From Yersinia intermedia (GTDB lineage Bacteria > Pseudomonadota > Gammaproteobacteria > Enterobacterales > Enterobacteriaceae): a DNA stretch of 64,000 nucleotides. Below are positions 39,228 through 49,820 of this stretch, in pieces. The stretch spans positions 4,092,001 through 4,156,000 of the forward strand of contig NZ_LR134116.1 of the NCBI RefSeq assembly GCF_900635455.1, written 5' to 3'. The notes under the pieces were generated by a model. That model was not told the origin of the DNA. It made no database searches and saw nothing but the letters and a program-made list of their open reading frames with translations. Position 1 is the stretch's first letter; the number at the start of each line of letters is the position of its first letter. A program made the translations under genes and the position numbers.

Positions 39228-40351
39228 TGTACGTTGCAGTCAAAGGGGGCGAAAAAGCGATTGCAGCAGCCCATCAATTGCTGGAACAGCAACGGCGCGG
39301 GGACACTCAGATCCCGGCGATCGATTGTGAGCAAATTGAGCAACAACTCGGTCTGGCGGTTGATCGGGTGATGACCGAAGGCGGCATCTACGATCGCGAG
39401 CTGGCTGCACTGGCAATTAAACAAGCCAGCGGCGATTTAGTAGAAGCCATTTTCCTACTACGCGCTTATCGCACAACCTTGCCCCGTTTGGCCGTCAGCC
39501 AACCGCTGGCAACCGAGCATATGCGGCTAGAGCGCCGTATTTCGGCCATTTACAAAGACTTACCCGGCGGGCAAGTGCTCGGCCCAACCTACGATTATAC
39601 CCATCGACTACTGGATTTTACCCTGTTGGCCGCAGGCGATACACCGCAAGCCCCCAAGCGTGGCGAAGCATTACCCGATGATTTACTACAGAATAATTGT
39701 GCCCATGTGTTTGATTTATTGGCTCAAGAGCAGCTAGCACTGACAGAGCAAGATGACGGTACTCAGCCGGAAGATATCACCCGCAATCCCCCCGTTTACC
39801 CCTGCAATCGCTCGGCCCGGTTGCAACAACTGGCCCGTGGTGATGAAGGTTTTCTGTTGGCGCTAAGCTATTCCACGCAACGCGGTTATGGCCGCACCCA
39901 TCCTTTTGCCGCCGAGATCCGCACTGGTCATCTGAGCGTTTCAATTCAACCGGAAGAACTGGGATTTGCTATTGATATCGGCGAAATTTTGCTGAGCGAA
40001 TGCGAGATGGTAAATGGCTTCGTCAGCCCGGAATCAGAACCACCGCACTTTACGCGGGGTTATGGTCTGGTGTTTGGCCGTGGCGAGCGCAAAGCCATGT
40101 CGATGGCGCTGATGGATCGAGCCTTGCAAAGCCGCGAACATGACGAAAATGTCACCAGCCCGGCGCAGGATGAAGAATTCGTACTTTCCCATGCTGATAA
40201 TGTCGAAGCTGCGGGTTTTGTTTCTCATCTTAAACTGCCTCACTACGTAGATTTTCAGGCCGAGTTGGCGCTATTAAAACGCTTGCGCCACGAGCACTGT
40301 TCATCCTCTCACCAACCCTCATCTCAAGAACAGGAACCACACCATGACTGA
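39227..40351 (+). CDS. phnI: C-P lyase core subunit PhnI
   Basis: A 374-residue subunit that, with PhnG, H and L, displaces adenine from ATP and attaches phosphonate to ribose triphosphate. Conserved blocks include MYVAVKGGEKAI, GGQVLGPTYDYTHRLLDF and RGYGRTHPFAAEIRTG. I chose ATG 39227, in the phnH stop overlap; an upstream GTG at 39221 adds only two residues. Overlaps phnJ by eight bases. Confidence 0.96.
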   Translation: MYVAVKGGEKAIAAAHQLLEQQRRGDTQIPAIDCEQIEQQLGLAVDRVMTEGGIYDRELAALAIKQASGDLVEAIFLLRAYRTTLPRLAVSQPLATEHMRLERRISAIYKDLPGGQVLGPTYDYTHRLLDFTLLAAGDTPQAPKRGEALPDDLLQNNCAHVFDLLAQEQLALTEQDDGTQPEDITRNPPVYPCNRSARLQQLARGDEGFLLALSYSTQRGYGRTHPFAAEIRTGHLSVSIQPEELGFAIDIGEILLSECEMVNGFVSPESEPPHFTRGYGLVFGRGERKAMSMALMDRALQSREHDENVTSPAQDEEFVLSHADNVEAAGFVSHLKLPHYVDFQAELALLKRLRHEHCSSSHQPSSQEQEPHHD

Positions 40352-41210
40352 GGTTCTCACTGGTTATAATCTGGGTTACCTGGATGAGCAAACCAAACGG
40401 ACTTTACGCCGTGCGCTGCTAAAAGCAGTGGCGATCCCCGGTTATCAGGTGCCGTTCGGCGGGCGGGAAATGCCGATGCCTTATGGTTGGGGCACCGGTG
40501 GCATTCAACTGACTGCCAGCCTGATTGGCCGCCATGATGTATTAAAAGTGATCGACCAAGGGGCTGATGACACCACCAACGCAGTCTCTATCCGCCGTTT
40601 TTTTCAGCGGGTTAGTGGGGTGGCAACCACCGAAAGCACTGTCGATGCCAGCTTGATCCAAACCCGGCATCGCATTCCCGAAACACCGCTAAGCGAAGAT
40701 CAAATCCTTATCTATCAGGTGCCGATCCCAGAGCCGCTGCGGTTTATCGAACCACGCGAAACCGAAACGCGCAAAATGCATGCGTTAGAAGAATATGGCG
40801 TGATGCAGGTAAAACTGTATGAAGATATCGCCCGCTACGGTCATATCGCCACCACCTACGCCTATCCGGTCAAAGTGAATGATCGCTACGTGATGGACCC
40901 TTCACCGATCCCGAAATTTGATAACCCCAAAATGCACATGATGCCCGCCCTGCAACTGTTCGGTGCCGGTCGCGAGAAGCGCCTGTATGCCCTGCCCCCC
41001 TTTACCAAGGTGGAAAGTCTGGACTTCGACGATCACCCGTTTACCGTGCAGCAGTGGGCTAGCCCCTGTGCCTTGTGCGGCTCGCGCCACAGCTATCTTG
41101 ATGAAGTGGTGATGGACGATCAGGGCAGCCGAATGTTTGTCTGTTCTGATACTGATTTTTGCCAGCAGCAACTGGCGCAAGTAGCGGCACAAGAGGTAAA
41201 TATTCAATGA
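40344..41210 (+). CDS. phnJ: C-P lyase radical SAM enzyme PhnJ
   Basis: A 288-residue radical SAM enzyme that cleaves the carbon-phosphorus bond of ribose-1-phosphonate-5-phosphate, yielding alkane and cyclic ribose phosphate. The unusual cluster motif Cx2Cx21Cx5C is intact (CALCGSRHSYLDE ... FVCSDTDFC). The N-terminal segment TGYNLGYLDEQTKRTLRRA is a family hallmark. The stop overlaps the phnK start (ATGA). Confidence 0.97.
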   Translation: MTEVLTGYNLGYLDEQTKRTLRRALLKAVAIPGYQVPFGGREMPMPYGWGTGGIQLTASLIGRHDVLKVIDQGADDTTNAVSIRRFFQRVSGVATTESTVDASLIQTRHRIPETPLSEDQILIYQVPIPEPLRFIEPRETETRKMHALEEYGVMQVKLYEDIARYGHIATTYAYPVKVNDRYVMDPSPIPKFDNPKMHMMPALQLFGAGREKRLYALPPFTKVESLDFDDHPFTVQQWASPCALCGSRHSYLDEVVMDDQGSRMFVCSDTDFCQQQLAQVAAQEVNIQ

Positions 41211-42013
41211 TCTCCGAACACGTTATTTCACCATCCGCAGCCGCTCACCCACTGCTATCAGTGGAGAATCTCACGCATTTATATGCGCCAGGTAAGGGGT
41301 TTAGCAATGTCTCTTTCCAGCTCTATCCCGGTGAAGTATTGGGAATTGTCGGTGAATCCGGCTCCGGCAAAACCACCTTATTAAAATCGATTTCTGCCCG
41401 GTTGGCACCACAGCAAGGGCAGGTTATTTACCATTCTGATGCACAACAACCGGTTGATTTATATCAGATGGCTGAAAGTCAGCGCCGCCGTTTACTGCGC
41501 ACTGAGTGGGGGGTGGTTCATCAGCATCCACTGGATGGTTTGCGCCCACAAGTTTCCGCCGGTGGCAATATCGGCGAGCGTTTGATGGCGATTGGCCAGC
41601 GCCATTACGGCGATATCCGCCAACAAGCAGGGCGCTGGCTGGAGGATGTCGAGATCCCACTATCACGTCTGGATGACTTGCCCACCACCTTCTCCGGCGG
41701 CATGCAGCAGCGCCTGCAAATTGCCCGCAATCTGGTGACCCATCCCAAGCTGGTATTTATGGACGAACCGACGGGTGGCCTGGATGTATCAGTACAAGCG
41801 CGATTGCTGGATTTACTGCGCAATCTGGTGGTGGAAATGCAACTGGCAGTAGTGATTGTCACTCATGATCTCGGTGTGGCCCGGCTATTGGCACACCGGT
41901 TGCTGGTGATGAAGGAAGGCCAGGTGATCGAAAGCGGCCTGACCGATCGAGTGCTAGACGATCCCCATCATCCCTATACCCAACTATTGGTCTCATCGGT
42001 GCTACAAAACTGA
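41207..42013 (+). CDS. phnK: C-P lyase ABC-type ATPase PhnK
   Basis: A 268-residue ABC ATPase that binds the PhnGHIJ core. Walker A GESGSGKTTLL, signature FSGGMQQRLQIARNL and Walker B VFMDEPTGGLD are intact. It resembles transporter ATPases, but the family docks on the core complex rather than a membrane permease. The start at 41207 lies in the ATGA overlap with phnJ; the earlier in-frame start at 41159 falls within phnJ and is unlikely. Confidence 0.94.
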   Translation: MISEHVISPSAAAHPLLSVENLTHLYAPGKGFSNVSFQLYPGEVLGIVGESGSGKTTLLKSISARLAPQQGQVIYHSDAQQPVDLYQMAESQRRRLLRTEWGVVHQHPLDGLRPQVSAGGNIGERLMAIGQRHYGDIRQQAGRWLEDVEIPLSRLDDLPTTFSGGMQQRLQIARNLVTHPKLVFMDEPTGGLDVSVQARLLDLLRNLVVEMQLAVVIVTHDLGVARLLAHRLLVMKEGQVIESGLTDRVLDDPHHPYTQLLVSSVLQN

Positions 42014-42057
42014 CTGTTTTGTCTCTTAGCCAGCGAATCGATTAACGAGAACTCACT

Positions 42058-42798
42058 ATGAATCACCTGCAACGGCCTATGAATCACCCACAACTGAGAG
42101 TTGAGAATCTCAGTAAAACCTTCGTACTACACCACCAGCATGGTATTCGTTTGCCGGTATTGCATCAAACCTCACTGGAAGTGAGTAGCGGAGAATGTGT
42201 CGTGCTACACGGCCATTCCGGCAGTGGTAAATCCACTCTGCTACGCTCTTTATATGCCAACTATCTGCCTGACAGCGGGCATATCTGGGTCAAGCATCAG
42301 GGGGAATGGCTCGACATTGTGGCAGCACCAGCGCGACAAATTATGGAGGTACGCCGTCATACGGTGGGTTGGGTCAGCCAATTCTTGCGGGTGATCCCAC
42401 GGATCAGCGCATTGAATGTAGTGATGCAACCACTACTGGAGCTTGGCGTTGAGCGCCATATATGCCAACAGCGCGCGCAGGATCTCCTGACTCGCCTCAA
42501 TGTTCCACCACGCTTATGGGATCTGGCCCCCTCGACCTTTTCCGGCGGTGAGCAGCAGCGGGTCAATATCGCCCGTGGTTTTATCAAAGATTACCCCATA
42601 TTGCTGCTTGATGAGCCAACGGCCTCGCTCGACAGCACCAATAGCGCGGCAGTCGTTAGCCTGATTGATGAAGCTAAACAGCGAGGGGCCGCCATCATTG
42701 GGATTTTCCACGATGAGGCCGTTCGTAACCATGTCAGTGATCGCTTACTGGTCATGACGCCCTTTCCCGCCGATGCCAGCCCGGAGATACCCGCATGA
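42058..42798 (+). CDS. phnL: C-P lyase ABC-type ATPase PhnL
   Basis: A 246-residue ABC ATPase. Walker [13 protein letters not shown], signature [15 protein letters not shown] and Walker [13 protein letters not shown] are present. PhnL is needed with PhnG, H and I for ribosylation of phosphonates and can join PhnK on the core complex. An in-frame ATG seven codons later (42079) is an alternative start. It overlaps phnM by four bases (ATGA). Confidence 0.94.
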   Translation: MNHLQRPMNHPQLRVENLSKTFVLHHQHGIRLPVLHQTSLEVSSGECVVLHGHSGSGKSTLLRSLYANYLPDSGHIWVKHQGEWLDIVAAPARQIMEVRRHTVGWVSQFLRVIPRISALNVVMQPLLELGVERHICQQRAQDLLTRLNVPPRLWDLAPSTFSGGEQQRVNIARGFIKDYPILLLDEPTASLDSTNSAAVVSLIDEAKQRGAAIIGIFHDEAVRNHVSDRLLVMTPFPADASPEIPA

Positions 42799-43943
42799 TC
42801 CTCAATAACATCAATCTTATTCTTGAAGATCAGGTGGTCAACGGATCGCTCGAAATCAAAAATGGGCTTATCCACAATTACAGTGATCGCCAAACCCAAC
42901 TTTCTGCCGCCATAGATGGACAAAATGGCTGGCTGTTGCCGGGGTTGATCGAGCTGCATACCGATAATCTGGACAAGTTTTTTACCCCACGCCCCAACGT
43001 TGATTGGCCTGCCCATTCGGCGATGAGCAGCCATGATGCGCTGATGGTTGCCAGTGGCATCACCACCGTGTTGGACGCCGTGGCAATTGGCGATGTTCGC
43101 GATGGCGGGCATCGTCTGGATAATCTGCAAAAAATGATTAATGCGGTGGTGGATAGCCAGCGGGCGGGACTGAACCGGGCAGAACACCGGATTCATTTAC
43201 GTTGTGAATTACCTCATGAAAGTACCCTGCCGCTGTTTGAAGAACTGATGATGCAGCCTGAACTGTCATTGGTATCGCTGATGGATCACTCACCAGGCCA
43301 GCGTCAATTCGCCTCCAGGGCAAAATATCGCGAATATTATCAGGGCAAATACCATCTTAATGATCAACAAATGGCAGAGTTTGAGGAAGAGCAAATCACC
43401 CTGTCAGCGCGCTGGTCCGCGCCGAATCGAACAGCAATCGCCGATCACTGTTCGCGGCGAGGTATTCCACTCGCCAGCCACGATGATGCCACTGTGGAAC
43501 ATGTAGCGGAATCACAAGCACTGGGCAGTGTGATTGCTGAGTTTCCCACCACGGAGGTGGCGGCCAGAGCGTCACATCAGCATGGTTTACAAGTATTGAT
43601 GGGCGCGCCAAATATCGTCCGTGGCGGCTCCCATTCAGGAAATGTTGCCGCACACCAACTGGCCGCTATTGGAGTATTGGATATTTTATCGTCTGACTAT
43701 TACCCAGCCAGCTTGCTGGATGCGGCCTTCCGTATCGCACACGATGCAACGAATAGCTTCACCTTGCCGCAAGCGGTCAATCTGGTAACACGTAATCCTG
43801 CCAGCGCCTTGGGGCTACAGGATCGCGGTGTCATTGCCGAAGGTAAACGGGCTGATTTGATACTGGCACGCGCTCATGACAGTGCGCAAAGTAAACATGT
43901 TTACGTGCAAAACGTCTGGCGTCAGGGAATACAGGTGTTCTGA
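42795..43943 (+). CDS. phnM: Alpha-D-ribose-1-phosphonate-5-triphosphate diphosphatase PhnM
   Basis: A 382-residue amidohydrolase-fold enzyme that removes pyrophosphate from ribose-1-phosphonate triphosphate, giving the PhnJ substrate. Metal-site elements include [40 protein letters not shown] and SDYYPAS. Its order after phnL and before phnN matches E. coli. It overlaps phnN by one base. Confidence 0.95.
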   Translation: MILNNINLILEDQVVNGSLEIKNGLIHNYSDRQTQLSAAIDGQNGWLLPGLIELHTDNLDKFFTPRPNVDWPAHSAMSSHDALMVASGITTVLDAVAIGDVRDGGHRLDNLQKMINAVVDSQRAGLNRAEHRIHLRCELPHESTLPLFEELMMQPELSLVSLMDHSPGQRQFASRAKYREYYQGKYHLNDQQMAEFEEEQITLSARWSAPNRTAIADHCSRRGIPLASHDDATVEHVAESQALGSVIAEFPTTEVAARASHQHGLQVLMGAPNIVRGGSHSGNVAAHQLAAIGVLDILSSDYYPASLLDAAFRIAHDATNSFTLPQAVNLVTRNPASALGLQDRGVIAEGKRADLILARAHDSAQSKHVYVQNVWRQGIQVF

Positions 43944-44524
43944 TGGCGCGCTTAATCTATCTGATGGGGGCATCGGGTGCCGGAAAAGATTGCCTGCTGT
44001 CGGCTCTGCGGGCAGCCAATCCGGCAAATATTATCGTGGCACATCGTTATATCACCCGCCAAGCCAATGCCGGGGCGGAAAACCATGTTGCGCTGAGTGA
44101 ACAGGAATTTTTACTGCGGGCGGCCCAAGGATTATTCGCACTGTACTGGCAAGCGCATCAGTATCGCTATGGGGTCGGCATTGAGATTGATATCTGGCTA
44201 CAACACGGGTTAGATGTGGTGGTTAATGGCTCCAGAGCTTATCTGCCTGAGGCGCAACAGCGCTATCCCGACCAACTTTTGCCGCTCTGTCTGACGGTTT
44301 CTCCGGCTATTTTGGCGCAACGATTGCAGCAACGTGGCCGAGAGAACAATGAACAGATCAATGCACGATTACAACGGGCGCAGCACTATCAGCAACAGCT
44401 ACCGCTTAATTGTTTGCAACTGTCTAATGATGGTGAGCTGCACCACACACTGGGGCAGTTACAACAATTACTGGTAGCGCCCCCCATAACCAGTAAAGAA
44501 ATGGGGGATAAAAAATGGAACTGA
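43943..44524 (+). CDS. phnN: Ribose 1,5-bisphosphokinase PhnN
   Basis: A 193-residue P-loop kinase ([11 protein letters not shown], residues 9-19) that converts ribose 1,5-bisphosphate to PRPP, returning the sugar from C-P lyase to nucleotide synthesis. Guanylate-kinase-like fold with [22 protein letters not shown]. Its 3' end overlaps phnP by ten bases; there is no phnO between them, unlike E. coli. Confidence 0.94.
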   Translation: MARLIYLMGASGAGKDCLLSALRAANPANIIVAHRYITRQANAGAENHVALSEQEFLLRAAQGLFALYWQAHQYRYGVGIEIDIWLQHGLDVVVNGSRAYLPEAQQRYPDQLLPLCLTVSPAILAQRLQQRGRENNEQINARLQRAQHYQQQLPLNCLQLSNDGELHHTLGQLQQLLVAPPITSKEMGDKKWN

Positions 44525-45267
44525 CACTGTTAGGCACCGGTTGCGCCCAGCAAGTGCCGGTATTTGGTTGTGACTGTGTGATTTGTGCTAAAGCCAGAGT
44601 GCAGCCCGCATTGGGCCGTAAACCTTGCAGTGCCATGCTGCGATATCAGGGGGAAACCACCTTGATTGATGCCGGATTGCCGACACTGGATCAGCAGTTT
44701 ACTGCGGGGGAAATTCAGCGTTTTTTGCTTACACATTACCACATGGATCATGTTCAGGGGTTATTTCCGTTACGTTGGGGATGCGGAAATTCGATCCCGA
44801 TCTACGGACCGCCGGATCCAGACGGCTGTGACGATCTGTTCAAACATCCTGGAATTCTGCATTTTCAGCCGCCGATGGCCGCATTCCAGACCCTCCATTT
44901 TGGTAACTTACGAGTCACACCGGTTCCGCTAACCCATTCCAAAATAACCTTCGGCTATTTATTGCAAAGCCCCAACCGAACCATCGCCTATCTGACCGAT
45001 ACCGTCGGGCTGCCCGCTGATAGTGCGCTATTTCTGACCAGCAAAAATATCGATCTGCTGGTACTGGATTGCAGCCACCCGCCGCAGACGCCGCCACCAC
45101 GCAATCACAATGATGTGACCATCGCGTTAGCCATTAAGGATTTGCTGATGCCACAACAGACGTTACTGACCCACGCCAGCCACCAACTTGACCGATGGTT
45201 GCTTGACCACCCATTACCGGCAGGCGTGGCAATCGCCCATGATAATCAGACGATTACCCTGTTATAA
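44515..45267 (+). CDS. phnP: Phosphoribosyl 1,2-cyclic phosphate phosphodiesterase PhnP
   Basis: A 250-residue metallo-beta-lactamase-fold phosphodiesterase that opens the cyclic phosphate released by PhnJ. The metal motif [10 protein letters not shown] (HxHxDH) and the structural zinc cysteines near the N-terminus ([22 protein letters not shown]) are visible. It is the last gene of the operon, and its stop abuts the convergent yraR stop. Confidence 0.95.
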   Translation: MELTLLGTGCAQQVPVFGCDCVICAKARVQPALGRKPCSAMLRYQGETTLIDAGLPTLDQQFTAGEIQRFLLTHYHMDHVQGLFPLRWGCGNSIPIYGPPDPDGCDDLFKHPGILHFQPPMAAFQTLHFGNLRVTPVPLTHSKITFGYLLQSPNRTIAYLTDTVGLPADSALFLTSKNIDLLVLDCSHPPQTPPPRNHNDVTIALAIKDLLMPQQTLLTHASHQLDRWLLDHPLPAGVAIAHDNQTITLL

Positions 45268-45897
45268 TCAACGCTGCTGCATCTGAGCTGAGGTTAAGAT
45301 TGTCACGCCCTCTTTCGGCGGCGCAAATGCTTGATCCAGCATCGCCTGTGCGACATCTTTGCCTTTAATCAAGCGCCACTTATCCGGCAATAAAGCAAAC
45401 AGAGGCGCGCTCAGGCTCTCCATCAAGCGGGGCTTGTCGCGCTGACCAGCCAGCATTGAGGGCCGGGCAAAAGTAAGTTGTGGCCAGCCCTGAGCCTGTA
45501 AGTCACGCTCGGCCTCACCTTTGGTGCGGTTATAAAACACCCATGAGTTAGCATTAGCCCCCATCGCACTTACCAATAGAAAATGCCGCGCTCCCAGCCG
45601 CAAGCCGGTTTCACCGGCGGCCAATACCAACCGATAATCCACCAGACGAAATGCCGCCTGGCTGCCAGCTTGCTTGCGGGTGGTCCCCAAACAACAAAAG
45701 ACCAAATCCACCGGCTGATCCAAGGTTTTCAGCAACTCGCCGATATTTTCACCCTGAGGATTAATGAGTTTATTCATGACTGGCAAGGGTTTACGGCTGG
45801 GTGCAATAATGGATGTCACTCTGGCATCCAAACGTAGCAGACGCAGTAATTCGCCCCCCACCAGGCCACTTGCGCCCAGTAATAATACCTTCGCCAT
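45268..45897 (-). CDS. yraR: NAD(P)-binding Rossmann protein YraR
   Basis: A 209-residue short-chain reductase-like protein with glycine motif GASGLVGGELLRLL at the N-terminus and blocks VFCCLGTTRKQAGS, LLVSAMGANANSWVFYNRTKGEAE and FARPSMLAGQRD that match E. coli YraR. The YxxxK-type pair lies in FYNRTKGE. The reaction is unknown. In E. coli yraR is near yhbP, as here. Convergent with phnP, with no gap. Confidence 0.88.
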   Translation of the reverse strand: MAKVLLLGASGLVGGELLRLLRLDARVTSIIAPSRKPLPVMNKLINPQGENIGELLKTLDQPVDLVFCCLGTTRKQAGSQAAFRLVDYRLVLAAGETGLRLGARHFLLVSAMGANANSWVFYNRTKGEAERDLQAQGWPQLTFARPSMLAGQRDKPRLMESLSAPLFALLPDKWRLIKGKDVAQAMLDQAFAPPKEGVTILTSAQMQQR

Positions 45898-46040
45898 CTG
45901 ACCTCCTGCCTTATGGTATTGATGCTAACGCCACGAAAACGTGCGGAGACAATTATTGAAATCAATTGTTATGAATAATACATACCAGAAACACTATTAC
46001 ATAGAATCGAAAAATAGCAGTTATCATTAAAACAGGGAAT

Positions 46041-46493
46041 TTATAGTGAAGAGTCTTGCTGCCAATACAGTTTTTTGCCAAAACCAAGGGTATTATTAGT
46101 CATCTTAATTTCCAGCAGATTGAGCTGCCAGAGTGGAGCGGATACCACTTTAGCCACCGGAAAGCGGCGGCAGTAGAGCTGGCGAGCGCGGTGTTCCGCA
46201 TCCCCTGTTAATTCGCTTATCTCTGCGCGGTATTGAATACCTTTAATCAAGGCTACCGTGCGCGGCTGGGTGGCGATGGTGCCGACAACCTGTGAGTTTA
46301 TCTGCATCAGTTCGCCATGTCGGGTATGCTTTTCTGTCATGATAAATAGCGCCATCTGCGTTTCATCAAATACGTAAAAACAGTTGGCACACCACATATC
46401 CATACCGCTACCCGCACACAGCGTCAGTACATGTTGCTGGCGCAGGAAACGGCTAATGCCCAGCAGATCATCAGGGTTATTCACGTCACTCAT
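46041..46493 (-). CDS. yhbP: UPF0306 protein YhbP (FMN-binding-barrel-like)
   Basis: A 150-residue protein matching E. coli YhbP in [22 protein letters not shown]-like [25 protein letters not shown] and [10 protein letters not shown]. The fold is related to pyridoxamine phosphate oxidase-type split barrels, which often bind flavin. No reaction is known. It is separated from yhbQ by the speF-potE block, whereas they adjoin in E. coli. Confidence 0.9.
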   Translation of the reverse strand: MSDVNNPDDLLGISRFLRQQHVLTLCAGSGMDMWCANCFYVFDETQMALFIMTEKHTRHGELMQINSQVVGTIATQPRTVALIKGIQYRAEISELTGDAEHRARQLYCRRFPVAKVVSAPLWQLNLLEIKMTNNTLGFGKKLYWQQDSSL

Positions 46494-47094
46494 TATTCAC
46501 AACACCCTCTGGCTTAAAAGCGGTATTGAGTGTACATCAAGTCCCCCGCAACAAGCAGCTCTGCGGCTATTCAGTTGCGTTTACTCACATGGAAAAGCCT
46601 TTGCCACACGTTCACCACACTTATCTCTGAGTAGGAGATCATTGCCAGCATATCCCTCCCAAGAATAGGGTCTTAATCGAGCAACAACCTAATAACGTGA
46701 TTTAGCTAGCATTTACTGCATAAGATGCATATGAATTTATATGCAAATTGCGCGTATAAATTTGGATGTAACAAATAATTATGGATTAACAAATAAAATA
46801 CAAAAACTATTAAGAATCCGCTCTCATGCCGAATATTGGATAATAATAAGCTTTCTTATGTATCCGCCGTGTTAAATATAGCCACACTGTTTTGCATAAC
46901 ATACAGTACAGTTTTGAATAAACAACGTTTAAAATGAATAAAATAAAGTTTTTATTCATTTTTTAGTCAGATTCTCTTTTTAAATCGGTAGAAAACATGA
47001 TTTGAGTCACAGAATGAATAAGTGTTATGACTAAAATAGCCGTCATCAGTACATTGTTCGTAAACCTTGTTTAAAGAATAGAGACCTTACGTAA
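46494..47094. promoter_or_regulatory. A+T-rich region upstream of speFL
   Basis: About 600 bases without a convincing gene between divergent yhbP and speFL. The composition is very A+T-rich (for instance 46720-46990). The promoter of the speFL-speF-potE operon is probably in the right-hand part. I cannot assign a specific operator. Confidence 0.4.
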
Positions 47095-47199
47095 ATGGAA
47101 AATAACAACAAAAAAATGGCGCATATAAGGCGGACAACGCATTTAATGATGCCGGCACACCGTAGTTATTTTAACTTTTCCTACTATCATTATAGATAA
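47095..47199 (+). CDS. speFL: Ornithine-sensing leader peptide SpeFL
   Basis: A 34-codon open frame beginning MENNNKKMAHIRRTTHLM and ending SYYHYR. E. coli SpeFL is also 34 residues, starts MENN, contains HIRRTTH at the same position (residues 10-16), and ends in Arg. In E. coli, SpeFL translation stalls the ribosome when ornithine binds the nascent chain in the exit tunnel. This blocks Rho-dependent termination upstream of speF. The conserved motif here and the position 438 bp before speF support the same mechanism. Confidence 0.9.
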   Translation: MENNNKKMAHIRRTTHLMMPAHRSYFNFSYYHYR

Positions 47200-47637
47200 C
47201 ATCCTCCCTGCGATGACATCCACTTTTATTGGATAGTCATTGTCTATGCACAATATTTAACAAATGCGAAAAGCGTTCACGACCTTTACGTTGAGTTAAC
47301 TATTGTCTGCTTTCTCCGAAGAGACTAACACTCGGTTATATTTATACGTCTATCTGATTATGGTTTTTTATTAACCAATCGATACTCAGCCTGTGTTATT
47401 CATCTTTCAGCAGAAACATAGCTATCCTGTAAAATTTACTGTCACCTTTGTCATTAATGCTAAATGACCAGAGGATCACTGCGCCTAAAATTCAGTCGCT
47501 GTGTTACGCAGAAAAAACATAAAGCAGCCAAGACGATTAATGAATGTTGTTTCATTGATACGGATTGTTATACCCAAAATTTAATATAAATTAATTTAAA
47601 TAAACCAACAATAGCCTCTTAAAATAAAAGAGAATTT
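47200..47637 (+). promoter_or_regulatory. speF leader region (presumed Rho-dependent attenuator)
   Basis: A 438-base untranslated leader between speFL and speF. By analogy with E. coli it should contain the Rho loading region exposed when the ribosome does not stall on speFL. I see no strong intrinsic terminator, which fits Rho dependence. Exact sites cannot be placed by eye. Confidence 0.55.
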
Positions 47638-49803
47638 ATGATGAAAAAATTAAATATCGCGGCAAGTTTATCTGCTATGCCTTGCTTTGAATCACAGCGT
47701 GAAGTCGTAGATGTTTTACACACTGATTTTACTGATATTGCCGCCGTCGTGCTTTCAGTTCAGGACATTAATAATGGTGTCATTGAAAGCATTCATGAGT
47801 TAGGTTTAGAGATTCCAATTTTTGCCGCTGTTTGCTGTGAAGAAGAATTGAACACCGATGTATTACCCTCTTTAAACGGGGTATTTGAACTGTGTGGCGA
47901 CAACACTGATTTTTATGGTAAACAACTTGAATCAGCTGCAGAAAAATATGAGAAAGAGCTGTTACCACCGTTCTTTAGCACATTAAAAAAATACGTGGAG
48001 ATGGGTAATTCCACCTTTGCTTGCCCTGGTCATCAGGGTGGTCAATTCTTCCGTAAACACCCAGCGGGCCGCCAATTTTTTGACTTCTACGGCGAAACTA
48101 TTTTCCGCTCTGATATGTGTAATGCCGACGTTAAATTAGGTGATTTGCTTATTCATGAAGGCGCACCTTGTGATGCTCAAAAACATGCAGCGAAAGTATT
48201 TAACGCAGATAAAACCTATTTCGTACTGAATGGCACTTCTGCTTCTAATAAAGTCGCGACTAATGCGCTATTAGCGCGTGGTGATCTGGTGCTGTTTGAC
48301 CGTAATAACCATAAATCCAACCATCATGGTGCGCTGATTCAGGCTGGTGCAACACCGGTATATCTGGAAACTGCCCGTAACCCATTTGGCTTTATTGGTG
48401 GTATTGATGCCCACTGTTTTGAAGAAAAATACCTGCGGGAACAAATCCGTAGCGTAGCACCTGATCGTGCTAATGAAGCGCGCCCGTTCCGTCTGGCTAT
48501 CATCCAACTGGGTACTTATGACGGCACCATCTATAACGCTCGTCAGGTTGTGGATAAAATTGGCCACCTTTGTGACTATATTCTGTTCGACTCTGCTTGG
48601 GTTGGTTACGAACAATTTATTCCAATGATGAAAGATTGTTCACCATTATTGCTTGAACTGAATGAAAACGATCCGGGTATTATCGTTACTCAATCAGTAC
48701 ATAAACAACAAGCTGGTTTCTCACAAACTTCGCAGATTCATAAAAAAGATAAACATATTAAAGGCCAGGATCGTTACTGCAATCATAAACGCTTTAATAA
48801 CGCCTTTATGTTGCATGCCTCCACCAGCCCATTCTATCCATTGTTTGCCGCTTTAGATGTTAACGCAAAAATGCATGAAGGCAAAAGTGGTCAACGCATG
48901 TGGCTCGATTGTGTTAAGACCGGTATTGAAGCACGTAAAATGATCTTGAATACCTGTAATATGATTAAACCTTTTGTACCGGTAGAAGTTGATGGTAAAC
49001 CATGGCAGCAATATGACACCGAAGCCATGGCACAAGATTTACGCTTCTTTAATTTTATTCCTGGCGAAAAATGGCATGCATTTGAAGGCTATGAAGAGTC
49101 ACAATATTTTGTTGACCCATGCAAATTATTATTAACCACTCCAGGGATTGATACGAATACTGGCGAATATACTGCATCAGGGATCCCGGCGACCATTCTT
49201 GCTAACTTCCTACGCGAAAATGGTATCGTGCCAGAAAAATGTGACCTTAACTCGATCCTATTCTTATTAACGCCAGCAGAAGATTTGGCGAAAATGCAGC
49301 ACCTGGTCGCACAAATTGCCCGATTTGAACGTTTCATCGAAGAAGATGCAATGTTAATCGATGTATTACCTACTGTGTATCGCAATAATGAAACACGTTA
49401 TCAAGGTTATACTATTGGCAAATTATGTCAGGAAATGCATGACCTTTATGTCAGCTATGATGTTAAACAGCTACAAAAAGAAATGTTCCGTAAACAGTAT
49501 TTCCCTAAAGTTATGATGAATCCGCAAGATGCCAATATTGAATTCGTCCGTGGTCATGCAGAATTAGTTCCATTGTGTAAAGCCGAAGGCCGAATTGCTG
49601 CTGAAGGTGCACTTCCTTACCCACCGGGAGTATTGTGTGTGGTCCCTGGCGAAGTTTGGGGTGGCGCTGCACAGCGTTATTTCCTGGCATTAGAAGAAAG
49701 TATTAATTTACTACCAGGGTTTGCACCTGAGTTACAAGGTGTTTATTTACAAGTCGACGAAGATGGTTGGAACCGTGCATACGGTTATATGATGAAGCAA
49801 TAA
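47638..49803 (+). CDS. speF: Inducible ornithine decarboxylase
   Basis: A 721-residue fold-type I PLP enzyme of the large Orn/Lys/Arg decarboxylase group: N-terminal wing domain (1-105), PLP-binding core with STFACPGHQGGQFFRKHPAG and NGTSASNKV, Schiff-base Lys356 in SVHKQQAGFSQ, and a C-terminal domain. It converts ornithine to putrescine, consuming a proton. The next gene potE exchanges the product for fresh ornithine, and together they raise internal pH in acid. Regulation by the upstream speFL leader is expected. Aspartate-rich decarboxylases for lysine or arginine are less similar. Confidence 0.94.
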   Translation: MMKKLNIAASLSAMPCFESQREVVDVLHTDFTDIAAVVLSVQDINNGVIESIHELGLEIPIFAAVCCEEELNTDVLPSLNGVFELCGDNTDFYGKQLESAAEKYEKELLPPFFSTLKKYVEMGNSTFACPGHQGGQFFRKHPAGRQFFDFYGETIFRSDMCNADVKLGDLLIHEGAPCDAQKHAAKVFNADKTYFVLNGTSASNKVATNALLARGDLVLFDRNNHKSNHHGALIQAGATPVYLETARNPFGFIGGIDAHCFEEKYLREQIRSVAPDRANEARPFRLAIIQLGTYDGTIYNARQVVDKIGHLCDYILFDSAWVGYEQFIPMMKDCSPLLLELNENDPGIIVTQSVHKQQAGFSQTSQIHKKDKHIKGQDRYCNHKRFNNAFMLHASTSPFYPLFAALDVNAKMHEGKSGQRMWLDCVKTGIEARKMILNTCNMIKPFVPVEVDGKPWQQYDTEAMAQDLRFFNFIPGEKWHAFEGYEESQYFVDPCKLLLTTPGIDTNTGEYTASGIPATILANFLRENGIVPEKCDLNSILFLLTPAEDLAKMQHLVAQIARFERFIEEDAMLIDVLPTVYRNNETRYQGYTIGKLCQEMHDLYVSYDVKQLQKEMFRKQYFPKVMMNPQDANIEFVRGHAELVPLCKAEGRIAAEGALPYPPGVLCVVPGEVWGGAAQRYFLALEESINLLPGFAPELQGVYLQVDEDGWNRAYGYMMKQ

Positions 49804-49820
49804 GTTAATAATAATAAATT

